The notes under the pieces are model-generated. The model was given only the letters and a program-made list of their open reading frames with translations. It made no database searches and was not told where the DNA came from. 64,000 bases of DNA. Source: Owenia fusiformis. Lineage: Eukaryota; Annelida; Polychaeta; Sabellida; Oweniidae. Positions 23,855-36,000 of this stretch are shown piece after piece (positions within the stretch are counted from its first letter, which is position 1; each line of letters opens with the position of its first letter). The stretch spans positions 12,221,181 to 12,285,180 of the forward strand of contig CAIIXF020000010.1 in the NCBI GenBank assembly GCA_903813345.2, read 5' to 3'. The position numbers and the translations under genes are program-made.

Positions 23855-24746
23855 TGACGTGTCGCAAAAAGCTCGAGCACGCATTGTTACACATTTTGTG
23901 GCGTAATCCAGAGGATCCTCGCTTTTAACATGATAGAATGTGACGTTTTTGAGAAAAATGAACACTTATGGAAATCCTTTCGTCCTCCACATTTGCATCT
24001 ATAGCTCAAAATATTTAAGGCGAATAAATCTGATATTGTTTATGTATTAACAATGGGTTAGGAGCATCATAAAACACGAATCAATTGATATTTTAGGTGA
24101 AATAAATATACGTGTTGCTGTGCTTGAAAATAGGCGAATGGCGTAAATTAGCCCTATTTTAATGAATTTTGAAAACCTTTCGTCCTCCACTTTTCCACAT
24201 ACAACAGAAAACACATACTTTTGTGAACAAAATCAACTATTTATTAATAAACTAGAGTTTAGGAGCAAAATAATCATGTATGATTTATTAAAAATTGATC
24301 TTGTATTTTTGTTTTATGTACACCTGAAAAGTTGAAGGTACCAAAAAATGAGCAAAAAAGGTCGCTGTCAACAGATTCTATTTTTCAGACTCTATGACGT
24401 CACAATATGGGACGCTTACTAAAATTCATCCTTTGAAATAAACTTCCATCTACCTTTATCAAGACGAAAAATAAGTATAATAGTCATATATTGTTCGAGT
24501 TATGAGCGTTTAAAGACGAAAAATAATTCAAAATGTAACGTGTCAACATGGGATATTTGCCAGATGTTTTGGTAAAAAACGCGCAAAAAATGTGAACGGA
24601 GTGTAGTTGATCTAAAATTTTCATCGAAACAGCTTTAAAATGATATATAACTTTAATTAGAATGTTATCTTATAATCCGGGGAATCAAAGTTACATTCAC
24701 GCGATACCCTTAAAAAACAAATGCGCCACCTTTTTGCGACACGTCA
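23855..24746. mobile_element. ~890 bp element with 17 bp perfect TIRs
   Basis: Left end TGACGTGTCGCAAAAAG and right end CTTTTTGCGACACGTCA are exact inverses. The interior is non-coding and holds a short direct repeat (CCTTTCGTCCTCCAC near 23979 and 24177). MITE-like; the superfamily is not assigned and no clear target duplication was found. Confidence 0.65.
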
Positions 24747-25251
24747 TTTAAAATGCCTGGATATCTCAATTTTGTCCATCGAGGTGCAATGCCGGTGTAA
24801 AAGAAATTATAGTCCCCCAGGGATTATGGTCCCCTTTCTTAACGCCCCTTACTTGCCCTGATTGAGTATAAGATAATAAGGGAAAGAGTTGTATGTAGGT
24901 GACCATTTAAATCAATGGAGAGTAGGACCATAATTTGATAGGACCACCTACCCTTATATATCGGATGTTCCTCCATTTTGGAGCTGAACCGACACGCGTT
25001 GAACAGTTACGCGAGTCAAATTCCGCGGCTGTGCCGTCGTTTTGGTTCTCCACCTTCGTATGTTGCCTGACATTTATTTTATTATCTTATTCAACCAGTT
25101 TTGAAGAATACTAACGTACACTTTTTGAAACCAGAGACTATGCGCTATCTACACGCTACGATTAGAAGGAAATTAAATTGGTTTAAATGGAAAAGATATC
25201 TTACGAAAATCGGCTACCGGAAGAAGGACCGAGAGCTGGTGTTTATGATGT
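24747..25251. other. Flank of the LINE; CpG-containing stretch near 24985-25060
   Basis: A locally CpG-richer segment (ACACGCGTTGAACAGTTACG area) stands out from the AT-rich surroundings and might be a promoter. The open frame at 25101 runs into the LINE. I do not recognise a gene. Confidence 0.35.
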
Positions 25252-25262
25252 CGCATCAACTT
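25252..25262. repeat. LINE target-site duplication, 3' side copy
   Basis: CGCATCAACTT directly abuts the poly-T run (poly-A tail of the minus-strand LINE). The last two T are ambiguous with the tail. Confidence 0.8.
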
Positions 25263-28241
25263 TTTTTTTTTTTTTTAATATTCATTATTTATTTCTCACA
25301 CTATAAATTTACATACATGTGCATACATTGGTGATAGTAAAGACAGTTTGATAATATAGAGTTAAGGCACATAACAGTTACATGATCTCATTTCGAATAA
25401 AAAGCAAAAAAGATACACAGTACAGACAGCAAAAATAATAAAATAATAAAATATAGGTTTGTGCAACGATACATTGTTGTATTAAAATGGTATGTCTAAT
25501 TTATTCAGTATTGAGTTCCATTTCCCGATAAAAAGTTGCCGGTTTTTGTTTTCTGTAGATATTTTTAATTCATCTTTAATTTTGTTTCTTAAAGTATTTT
25601 TAAAACCGTTCACACTAATGTCGTAGTTTCCAATTTTGGAGTTGTGAATGTAGTTTTTCGCGTATAGCAAACAATAATTTAGAATTGTATCGCGATCGTC
25701 ACGGTTGCCAATTTTTCCTAATAATATATCCCGGTCTCTCAAAAGTATATTGTCAAATAGGACGGATATTTCATTCCAAAAGTTCGCGACTGTCGCGCAT
25801 TCTATATAGAAGTGTTGGGTGTCATCTACTGCACCACGATTGCATTTATCACATAGATTAGACTCTTTAATTTTTCTGTTGAACAGAAATAAGTTACAAG
25901 GGGTGAGGTTAAGTAGTAGTTTGTATTGGAAACTTTGGATCTTTGGCTCTCGCGCAACTTGAAAAGGTAGTCTAAAAATAGATTTCCACTCTTGTTCTGT
26001 CAGGTCAAATTTTTCATTGAAATATCGTTTTCCTACGGGTTCCTTAAATTTGTTTTGTACGATGTGCCAATATATTCTTTTGGTACTAATATGTTTGATA
26101 TTTATAATTGAATTTTTGATTTGTAAGTCATCAACTCCTAGTGTATTGATATTATCATTTTCGTTTTTTAAGAGAGTTTTCCACGAGCGTGGAATTGCGT
26201 GTATTATGCCGTAGTATGTTACGAAGGGTGTCAAGATATCATATTTTAGGGTGAATTCTTCGTATCCTAGAAAATCTCCATTTTCATTTATTAAATCTTT
26301 TACTTTAAATATGTTTCGAGCTTTCCAATCAGGGTAGTTGACACTTTCATTATTAATTGTTAACCATTTATTGTTCCAAATTGATTCATTCATAACGGTG
26401 GACTTGTCATAAGGTTCGGCATTGTGAATTAAGCTCCAGGTTTTCATCATCGAGAGATAAAAAGCAGGTAAGTTGTTAAAAGTATGCTCTTTGAACTTTG
26501 CATGAAAGATTTCTTTAGATTCGAGATTTGGGAATTCTTTATAGAAAAAATGTTTCCATTTAGACTCGTTTTTATTATACAGACGTTTCACCCATTGAAT
26601 TTGTAATGCTTTAATCTGTGCGTCAAAAAGAACGGATTTTATTCCCCCGTTTTCTATTTCTCCTATCGTAGTAGAATTACTTATCAGAGGTGGCTTTCCA
26701 TTCCATAAAAATGAGTTAATAAGTTGTTGAACTTGTTCAATGATGTGGTTTGGAACAATAATGGTGGATGCTAGATACATTAATTTTGATATTGCAAGAG
26801 CTTTTATTATGACGTTTTTTCCTATAAGGCTTAGGTTTCTCCAGGTCCATATCTTAAAGAGGTTCTCAATTGCTTTCACTTTTGAGGAAAAGTTTAGAGC
26901 GTTTCTTTCATTTAGATCCTGACTGAACCAAATGCCCAAGGCACATCATTTATCGTTATTTATGTGTAATTTAGATAGAAGACTTCCGGGCGGTATGAAA
27001 GGAGGATTGATTTTATAAGGTCCTAGCCATCTACCCTCAGTTTTAGTTAAATTTGGTTTTAGCCCAGAGATTTGTGAGAATGAGTTTAAACAATTTAGTG
27101 CACGTTCTGAAGAGTCTATAGAATCCAAGAATAGAGTAGTGTCGTCTGCGAACATGGATATTTTGATTTCGGTGTTATTTGCCTGTATACCTTTTATGTT
27201 TTTATTTTGTCTGATCGATATTGCTAGAAGTTCAGCTACAATGATAAATAGGTAAGCCGATAGGGGGCAGCCTTGGCGGACTCCCCTTGCCGGGAAAAAC
27301 ATATTTGATTGAAATCCATTATTTGATACACACGATTGTATATTTTTATAGAAAGTTTTGACCCATTTGACCAAAGTTTCACCAAAATTAAAAAGTTTCA
27401 ATGCTTTTTCAATGCATTTCCAATTAATGGAATCAAAAGCTTTTTCGAAGTCAATTTGTAGTAAGATACCAGAAATGTTCTCATTTGATGTATAATTTAT
27501 CATATCTTCGATTAATCTGATATTTTCTCCTATATACCTTCCTTCAATGTAAGCAGTTTGGTCAAAATCGATTATAGATGGTAGTACTTTTCTAATTCTA
27601 TTAGCTATTGCTTTAGTACCAATTTTATAATCCGTATTCAAGAGGGTGATTGGGCGCCAGTTTTTCAATAACGTTCTGATTTTATCTTTTTTAGGAATAA
27701 GGATTATAACGCCTTGTTTTTGACAAATTGACATTTCTCCGGTTTGAAAAGCATAATTAAGGCTATTAACAACAAAAGTTTTTATGTCAATCCAGAAGAA
27801 TTTATAAAAGTTTGTAGTAAATCCGTCGCTTCCAGGTGTCTTATCATTTGGCATATTTTTTAACGAAACGGCGCACTCCTTTTCGGTAAGTTCGCCCTCA
27901 CATGAGTTTCTTTCAAATTTAGAAAGTTTTTTCAAGTTTAAATTTTCAATAAAACCATCCATTTGTACAACGTGTAAAGTATCATCGGTTATGGTTTCTC
28001 TATAAAGATTTTCGTAAAAGCGTTTTTCTTCCTCCAAAATTTGATTTGGATTAGTAATTATAGTACCGTCGTCTTTTTGGAGTCTAGTTATGGTTTTATT
28101 AAGTGAATTTTTGTGTTCAAGGGAGAGGAAATATTTGCTATTTTTTTCGCCTTCTTCGTACCATTTTGATTTTGATCTGAGTATAGCCGCCTTAGTTTCG
28201 ATTTTATTTAGATTCTCAACATCTGATTTGGTTGTAAAATA
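25261..28241 (-). mobile_element. 5'-truncated LINE (L1/Tx1-type) with poly(A) tail
   Basis: Read on the minus strand, the element starts inside ORF2 at 28241, runs through the reverse transcriptase and C-terminal domains and a ~220 bp 3' UTR, and ends in a ~16 nt poly-A (T run from 25261). An 11 bp duplication, CGCATCAACTT, flanks it at 25252-25262 and 28242-28252. Truncation, tail and duplication are the marks of target-primed reverse transcription. ORF1 and the endonuclease domain are absent, so this copy cannot move on its own. The intact duplication and near-intact ORF suggest recent insertion. Confidence 0.92.
25482..28241 (-). pseudogene. LINE ORF2 reverse transcriptase fragment, one in-frame stop
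   Basis: About 920 residues in one frame, broken only by a TGA at 26946-26948. The seam reads HINNDK, stop, CALGIWF, and the frame does not change. Reverse-transcriptase blocks appear in order: GSDGFTTNFYKFFW, ILIPKKD, NWRPITLLNTDYKI, AYIEGRYIGEN, IDFEKAFD (about 27430-27454, catalytic Asp), GVRQGCPLSAYLF and FADD (27141-27152, catalytic pair). The C-terminal part has the CDKCNRGAVDDTQHFYIEC zinc-knuckle-like motif of L1/Tx1-type LINEs. The apparent ATG at 28263-28265 lies in flanking host DNA beyond the duplication, so it is not the LINE's own start. The upstream endonuclease is missing. A tract of L1-like linker (IRSK/LRSKSKWYEEGEKNSKYF) precedes the fingers. Confidence 0.92.
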
Positions 28242-28252
28242 CGCATCAACTT
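28242..28252. repeat. LINE target-site duplication, 5' side copy
   Basis: CGCATCAACTT again, exactly where the recognisable ORF2 homology stops. Confidence 0.8.
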
Positions 28253-29480
28253 GTCCTTTGAGCATTGGAACCTGAACTTCAAGCTCTAAAAACGACCTAT
28301 CCCGTTAAGTAATTCAGAACTACAGTATTTGTTTTGTTTTGGATGCATTTGCACAGTTTAGCGACATATTTTGGAATTCGATCGAATCGGGTCTGGTAAG
28401 GAGATGGCCACCAGAAAAGTTTGAGCAGTTTAAAGGGCCCCCTTTGTTCTGGGATGAGATGATTTATCATCTGTAAAAACAAAATCCCATTAACCTAACC
28501 TAAGCGGTGTGACTTATCGTTCAACTGTGGAGCCAATGCACAATATATGAACAAATTAATCATTATACACTCCAGAGTTCCTATGTCAAATACACATGTA
28601 TACATATATACATACATACGCCTGATTTGGTTCAAATATCGAATGGCTTACATCAACTATAAAGTAGTTTAATTTGATGAAAACTGAAAATATCGAAATC
28701 GACAATTACTGTCCGCCATATTAGATGCGAAGGTTACGGCCGTCATATTTGCTTAATACTGACCAGTGTCTATGGACATTATTTCGATGAATTTTTGCAA
28801 TTTTTGCCTAGATGTTTATTGTTCACAATCAACACGTAAAATCAACGCACAATAGAGAATATAACAATCTATCGTCGTGACATCTATTTTCTGAACTTTA
28901 TAAATCAAAATACCGAGTGATGATTTAGGACGCTATCGCTATTCATGTACCCATAAACTGCAAAATGGCTGATTTTATATTTTTATGTAAACTGTATTTT
29001 ATACAATTTTGCCACACCATTTTATATTTACAACCAACTGTAGCGGCATTAAATACATGTACATGCAAAAAAAAAATTACATCATATCATGATTTTCATA
29101 ATTTTCCCATTATAAACTTAACTAGTACTCTGATTTGACTTCACAGGGGTATTAACCAGACACGATTAACAGTTTTCTGGTTAATGGTTAACACAACTCT
29201 ATTTGCACTCCTCATTTTAGCATATATAATTTGTAATAAATATTGTTTTCGCTGTTTATTGTAGTATTCACGCCATACCGTGAGTATGTACCGTGTGCTT
29301 GTTTCATCGGAGTGTCACACACGGTACAATGATTTATCAAGGGGCTCGGATACCAGGCCTACATGAAGTTCTTGTATCTGCATAGTACTCACTGGTCACT
29401 GGTTCATTACTCACTGTTCATTATTCACTGTTCATTACGCAAAGTCCATCATTCATTGTGTATTACCCTCTGCTCACTGT
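28253..29480. other. Intergenic; 3' flank of the TRIM gene
   Basis: No recognised exon. Near 29385-29475 TCACTGTTCATTATTCACTG-like words repeat every 10-20 bp. TTTATT near 29258 could serve as a minus-strand polyadenylation signal for the TRIM gene. Confidence 0.4.
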
Positions 29481-31598
29481 TCATGGTTTTTCGTAGGGAA
29501 ATATTTTCACTTTACCACTTCTTTCCTCTCCGACGAGCAGTCGGCCTTGTTTGTCTAGCGCCACGACCTGTGGCCTTTCGATCCCGTCTTCCTGAGTCAG
29601 CAGGACTGATTTCATAATCTGTACAGTGGGAGACAGAACGACCACTCGATTGGCGTTCATATCAGCAACGATGACGTTGTTCTCTCTGTCGATACAGAGA
29701 CCACCTGGACTGAACCCCACTGGACCATACGTTCCTAAAAGCGACACTTGAGGAATGAGGGTGAACACTTGTACAACACCGCTAACAGGAAATGAAACAA
29801 CCAGTTGGTTGTTCGAGTTGATGGCAAGATACGTACAACCTCTTGATTTTAAGTGGCCTGCTTCAGTCAATGCCCGTATTATTTTCCTTTCTCGCACATC
29901 ACAGACGTAAATATTGCTACGTTGTCGATCAGTAACATAAACATTACCAGTTACTGGGTGTAAAGCAATGCCTCCGAGAGCTTGGACTTTGCAGTCGAGA
30001 ACCACGTTACTACGCATAGCACTTGATAAGGTGGCCTTGATGTTACCACCATCTGTGACGAGTATTCTGTCGTCCTGGGCGATCGCAATGCTATACGGAG
30101 ATAGCAACTCATGGGACTTACGCATCTCTTTCAGAATATAACCCTCGTGCGCAAAAAGCTTCACGACGCTGTTGGCACTGTCGGCGATGACAATGTTATC
30201 ATTTTGTAGCAGTGCCAGTCCGGTGATATTGCATGCGTGGTTGTCGCTTGGAGTTCGGGTTTCGATTACCATCAGTGGTGATTTTCCGCCTGGTTTCTTA
30301 GGTGGAGGGGTGGGTGGTTCGATCCGTACTGGTGTCGACATTGAGACCATGGGTTGCCGTGTTTCTACAACGTTGGCAGCAACGGTAGTCAAAGTATCAA
30401 TAGCTTCGTTGTTTTCAGACTGTGGTGGTTTTGGTTTACTGAGGTAAACTCTTCCGAAAAGACTTTCAATTGTACCCTCCGTAAGGATTCCCGGCTGGAA
30501 TTGGACGCGAGTGCTTTGCTGACCAACCTCCACGCCACCTTTTATATCTTCCAATGCCTGTATCTTCTCGCGCAGTTTTTTCTTTAACGCAACCTTCTCA
30601 CCATCGCTACCTTCTCGAAGTACGTGTTCGGCCATTTTTAATTCTTGTTGGCTGATCTCTATGCCATCCGAGATTTCGTTTCGTTTCATATCCAGCTGCT
30701 TGATTTCACCTTTTAGAGTCTCTCGGACTTTGTTTATCTGACTATTAGCGTAGTGGTCTACTAGGGAGTAAAATGCTATTCGTTTATTACCAATATTAGT
30801 GACGACATCATTCATTCGTGCTTCGAGCTGTTGCATATCTTCGTTTACAGCCTGCAGTGATGACTTGGCATCGTCGGTCTTCTTAGCCATCTCGGTTAAA
30901 ATTCCACGTACTTTCTGACACTCTTGTTCGACCGCATCTTTCCAATTCAAACAGTTGTGGTTGGTATGTTCCGTCGCGTAGCAAATAAGGCAAATGGGGA
31001 CCTCGCATTTGATACAGAATAGCTTGACACTTTCAGAATGTGACTCGCATTTGAATTCTTTGAATCTATCAAATGTCGTTGAATCCAGTTGGCCACCCGC
31101 CCTCCCGGCTGTTGGAGCGATGACTTTCTTCTCAGTGGCCAAATCTTGGCCCGATAGATGGTCCACTTTATGGTTCTTGGTCAGCTTCATCCGGGAATGA
31201 GCCTTATAGCACTGTCCACATAAGTTTTCGTCACAATCATTGCATCTCACTACCGCCGTCTCTCTCTGGCCGTCAGCTTCGCAATTATCACAAACACTAG
31301 GTTTCCCCGGAACATTAGACGCCATCCAGGACACTACGTTTTGTAAATTGCTCAATACGAAATTGTCCTTCAGAGATTGAATGTCGCAGTCCTTCAGCGG
31401 GGTCTCGTCCCTACACGTTGGACAAGTCGCAACAGTTTGATCAGAACACTTGGCGTGGAAAGCTTTCAGGCAATCGTGGCAGAATGTATGAAGGCAAGCG
31501 AGTGTCTTCGGAGATTTGAAATCCTCTAGACAAATTCCACACTGTAAAAAATCCTCGGATATAATTTCAGCTAAACTTTCTTCTTTTCGAGAGCTCAT
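29481..31598 (-). CDS. Intronless TRIM-NHL family RING E3 ubiquitin ligase
   Basis: 705 residues from the ATG at 31598. An upstream in-frame ATG at 31658 would add 20 residues that fit no domain, so MSSRKEE is preferred. RING finger: C20-C23, C35-H37, C40-C43, C59-C62. A B-box1-like zinc motif spans about 101-145 (CDNC ... CNDC ... CGQC) and a B-box2 about 185-222 (CESH ... FCIKC ... CLICYATEH). A helical coiled coil follows to about 330, then a linker with Pro-rich PPTPPPKKP. About 440-705 holds six NHL-type beta-propeller blades, for example NIVIADSANSVVKLF, RILVTDGG, NVYVTDRQRSNIYV and NVIVADMNANRVVVL. This is the TRIM2/3/71-like order, without a filamin domain. It should transfer ubiquitin through the RING, with the propeller binding substrate or RNA. 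Complete, no defect seen; no intron is needed. The specific orthologue is not assignable, as such genes are expanded in many invertebrates. Confidence 0.93.
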   Translation of the reverse strand: MSSRKEESLAEIISEDFLQCGICLEDFKSPKTLACLHTFCHDCLKAFHAKCSDQTVATCPTCRDETPLKDCDIQSLKDNFVLSNLQNVVSWMASNVPGKPSVCDNCEADGQRETAVVRCNDCDENLCGQCYKAHSRMKLTKNHKVDHLSGQDLATEKKVIAPTAGRAGGQLDSTTFDRFKEFKCESHSESVKLFCIKCEVPICLICYATEHTNHNCLNWKDAVEQECQKVRGILTEMAKKTDDAKSSLQAVNEDMQQLEARMNDVVTNIGNKRIAFYSLVDHYANSQINKVRETLKGEIKQLDMKRNEISDGIEISQQELKMAEHVLREGSDGEKVALKKKLREKIQALEDIKGGVEVGQQSTRVQFQPGILTEGTIESLFGRVYLSKPKPPQSENNEAIDTLTTVAANVVETRQPMVSMSTPVRIEPPTPPPKKPGGKSPLMVIETRTPSDNHACNITGLALLQNDNIVIADSANSVVKLFAHEGYILKEMRKSHELLSPYSIAIAQDDRILVTDGGNIKATLSSAMRSNVVLDCKVQALGGIALHPVTGNVYVTDRQRSNIYVCDVRERKIIRALTEAGHLKSRGCTYLAINSNNQLVVSFPVSGVVQVFTLIPQVSLLGTYGPVGFSPGGLCIDRENNVIVADMNANRVVVLSPTVQIMKSVLLTQEDGIERPQVVALDKQGRLLVGEERSGKVKIFPYEKP

Positions 31599-32510
31599 TA
31601 TTTTACTGAATGTAAAAAGACCCCACAAACGTACACATATTACTTCACAAGCGTTCAAATTACTTGATTAGAAACGTGGACACATTCAATTGCAGTGTCA
31701 ACAATCCAATCTAGACGGTAAATTAACCGTAATTCATGATTATTTTAAAAGCTACAATGAAAACAATAAACCAATTCTATTTAGAGTTTTACATCAAATA
31801 ATTGTAACAGTGTTGAACCTTGCATTAATAGTAGAATACAACTATATGAGTATACAAACGTTATGATTCAAAATAACTATGTTAAAATAAATAAATAAAA
31901 TATATTCTATTATAGATTTACAGTATTTTCTATGGACTTTGACTACTTATCAGTTACAATGCGACTCAACGTGTTGTTTTGCGAACATAGTCTCTATGAT
32001 TACGATTTTTATACGATATGCTAAAAAATAGGCATACGACCTGATTAAATACAAATGTTGCATGTTGAATGGGGTCTGCAAAGTAAATAAAATAGTTATT
32101 GATGTCTGACTACTCCTTGTTTTAATCATTAATCGAATTCTGAGAAGTTGTTTTTGCAGTTTGAGAAATGGTATAAAAGATATAGTGTCATCATTTTCAT
32201 ATTTCTATTGCAACACATGTATGTGAATCATGATTATATATAACTGTTTCTTAGATTAAAGTCGGTTTTAACAAAAACTGTGCCTTTAACAACAGTACTG
32301 TAAACATATTCACGCTTTATGATATCGAGAATGAACATAAACTATTGCTCATTATCTGGAATACACTTGCAATATACATAATAATTACATTTCATTAACT
32401 TAAAGGGGAACAAGGACTGTAGAGAGAAGGTTCGAATTTTATAATTTTTTCTGAGCTATCAGGTCAATATTTGGCTAAACATCTTCTTTGACATACCTAT
32501 TATCTTAAAA
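31599..32510. other. Upstream of the TRIM gene, no further feature
   Basis: AT-rich non-coding DNA; promoter elements could not be picked out. Confidence 0.4.
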
Positions 32511-32700
32511 TGTATGGATAAACTATCAATTTCTGCATTAAGAAGTGTAAATTCAGTTTAAAGCTTCTATAAAGGGAGTCCCACTTATAGATTCTTAAAA
32601 TCAATGTATGGATAAACTATCAATTTCAGCATTAAAAAGTGTAAATTCAATTCAAAGCTTCTATAAAGGGAGTCCCATTTATAGATTTTTAAGATTCATC
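32511..32700. repeat. Tandem duplication, 2 x ~93 bp
   Basis: The stretch ATGTATGGATAAACTATCAA ... GCTTCTATAAAGGGAGTCCC ... TTATAGATTxTTAAxAT occurs twice head to tail, with a few substitutions. Confidence 0.85.
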
Positions 32701-33024
32701 ACGTTTCAAGAGGAATATCAGCTGAAATAATGTTCATCCAGGGGGTTTCTTTGTAGATAATAAAAATACTATGTTAGTCTTGATGAAATATCCGAACTTA
32801 GATATATTTTGACACTGGTCGATGATCGTTGAATGGCCCCTCTGCACTAATTGTTGCACCTTTAAGCAATTACAAAATTTCTTATAACATGAACGTATGC
32901 AAAACGTTATGTTCTAATACTATGTTACTTTTATCATTTGGTGGAAGTGCATGTCAAAAATACGTTGACATTAAGCCCCGGTAAAAGTTAACATATAACT
33001 TCATAAGTTATAAATTCATCGCTA

Positions 33025-36000
33025 TTAGTAAATCGTATCAATATTGTTGTTCTCCGAATGAAATGTGTTAGAATATGTTTTTGGATGAGAATTCAAATCG
33101 TCTTCGTTTGTATCATCTCCAAAAGCTGAATAAGTCGGATTTGTTCTTCTGACAGCTTCATCCGGAAGTGTTGTAGTGACGTCATTTCCGATTTCAATGG
33201 CAGAACTTCGAAAAACTGGTACCGCATTTGATTCATTTTCAAAATCGATCCTCTTTTTGCAGTAGTCTTTCCTAAAGCCTCGACAACTGAGTACAATTAA
33301 TATTGCAAGCGTCACTGTTAACACAGACATCCATACAAGAATAGTAGTTGACGGAGTTGATGAAATGACTGAAAAAATATTTTCCGAACATATCAATTAA
33401 GTTTGATAATACTTCATGTAGGACAAAGTGCATCCTTTTTTAATAACACACTCAATTTCTGATTTCGCCTAGTGGCTAATACTGATTAGCTAGTGTAGAT
33501 ATATTGAAAGTTTAAGATGCGATATATCCAGATTTATAAGAATTGTTACGTTTTTTCAAATTTATTACAAAAATTAAACAACAGAGGCATAATAAAATCA
33601 AATTTTTAAACTATTGGAGATTTTTGAAATATGTTTATGTATTTACATGGTTGTGAGCAAAAATATGACTCTAAAATTGTGACCACTTCTTAGATTTAGA
33701 AAGTCATTTCTGGCATCTCCAATTTACCAAGTTATGAACTTAATAATATGATTATTACCAGATTGTTCAGTCGGATCGGGTTCAGTTTGAGCAGAAACAA
33801 GTCTCAGTCGTATACAGGTGTAGGTTCCCGGGCTGTTGATACATGTTCCAGAGCACTGGACAGAAAGACATTCATCAATATCTGAAACATAAAAGTAATA
33901 GTTGTTTATAATTTTTCTGTGGTCAGTTATGTATTAATTCAAATTAGATTATATGGACCATGATACATTGTATGTGGTATCTGGATGATGCTGCATCCGA
34001 GAAATCAGTTTAACAGCTTTTGTTAAAGCTTTAATTATATAGATATCCTTTACTTTTGCACTTTGTGGACCCTTAAGACTATTACAAATTTTAAATATTA
34101 TCTTGAAAGATTCGATTTCGTCATTAATAATTATGTCCAGCATACGACTACTAGAGAGACATTGTTCATATTTCACACATAGCTAGCAAGGTATGTCCGA
34201 TTCTAGCCAATCCGAACATAGTTTTTACTATAACTGCACTGCATTAAACAATAAGTCAACTAATCACCGTTTAGTTTCCTAAACTTTCAAAGATTTGAAA
34301 ACAACACCCTCAGATGAATGATTCGGGCAACAATGCACTGACACCAGGGCTTAAATCCTTAAATCATGAAGGTTACTACCTTTGCAGGTATGTTTGTTGA
34401 GTCCGAGTCGATAGCCAGGCTCTGGGCATGAACAGTTATAGCCACCATCAAAATCTGTACACAAACCATCACAACCGCCATTATCTGTTGCACACTCGTC
34501 GATATCTAACAACAAAATCACATCCATTATAAAATCTTTATCAACTCTGCATTTCGGAATGTGGTAAGGTGGGGGTCTCTTTACATGAATGGGCCTCATA
34601 AGGACACATTAAGACTTGAGGGATCCATTAAGTGTAAGAGAAAATACAAAAAGTGAGCAAGTGTCGATAGGCGAGGACAAAGCGAGCCTAAGTTTGATTC
34701 ATTGAGGAATGAGAGGACAGGATAATCAATTATGCGATACTTCCTTGATTAGTCTACATGCTTTTGTAAAATCTTAAAATTATATGTTGATATTCAAATA
34801 TTCTTTGTGGATGTAGATTGTGAAGTTAAATCGTACATACATGATACCATATGAATAAAAGAAACCATTTCCTTATCCAAGTGACTTACTTTTACATTTC
34901 TTTCCATCTGTGTCCAAAGTGTATCCAGCACTGCAATAGCATTCGTAACTTCCTAATAGATTACGACATCCATCGGAACATCCACCATTATTAGAAGAAC
35001 ATTCATTGAAGTCTGAAGATGAAGGCGTGCGTAATTGAATTGTGAATAATATCCGAGTGTTATTCAATAAGTTGTATGATACTCTGGACAGCTCCTTGAT
35101 AATCATGTAAAATCTCTGGTTATTCATTTTTTAATCTAATGATTTATCGTTTATTTTGGAATTTTGAGAATTTCGAACAATAGATATTTTTCATATCTAA
35201 TAGTGTAAAAGAAATATAAAATGATGATGAAATACGACAGACTCCTTTTCGCTAATGAGTCATATATTGTTCATTTTGAGACAGTACATCCAGAAATTTA
35301 TAATTCCCATGTGGCCGTCCGGGCCACTATAAAAAAAGAAAAAATTAAGCTGAAATTGAACTTACGATAATCTATTTTATTTATGTGATCTTTTAGACCA
35401 CACACCCTTTTAATTTCCTCATGAGAACAAGTGACTCTCACCTGTTAAACCAGTGTCACCTTGTGGACCAGGGGGTCCAATTGGCCCTTGTGGCCCAACA
35501 GGGCCTTCGATCGCTGAAATGAAAAAGTGTTCAGTTACTCAGGTACTCATTCTTGGTAGATGGGTTATCTAGAAATTGTATACGTAAATGTTTCTGTCGG
35601 TCTGACCCAGTGATTCTGATTTCTTCATTACGACATTACAACATAACAACATTATTACCGATGATGATGATGATGATGATGATGATTTAAGGTCAGATAG
35701 GAGTTTATCAAGTACAATCGTGACTTTTGTATTTTGATTGTCGTTTATGAATTAGCTCATCATCAGCTTACTTGTTTCAATCTGCACACACATGGAGCTG
35801 TAAAATGACCTTGGCAGTCTGTTGAAGGTGACAGAATCTCCAAGTTGTAATTCGTATGGATCGCTGGTATCGAAGAACCTCCCTTTGTAAGTCGAATACA
35901 AATCTTTGTACCAGACTTCTAAAGGATCGTATGATTTTGATAGACTTGCTCCAAAACGGGTGCCACTTTCTATAAGCATCTGTTCTGATACTGGGATTTC

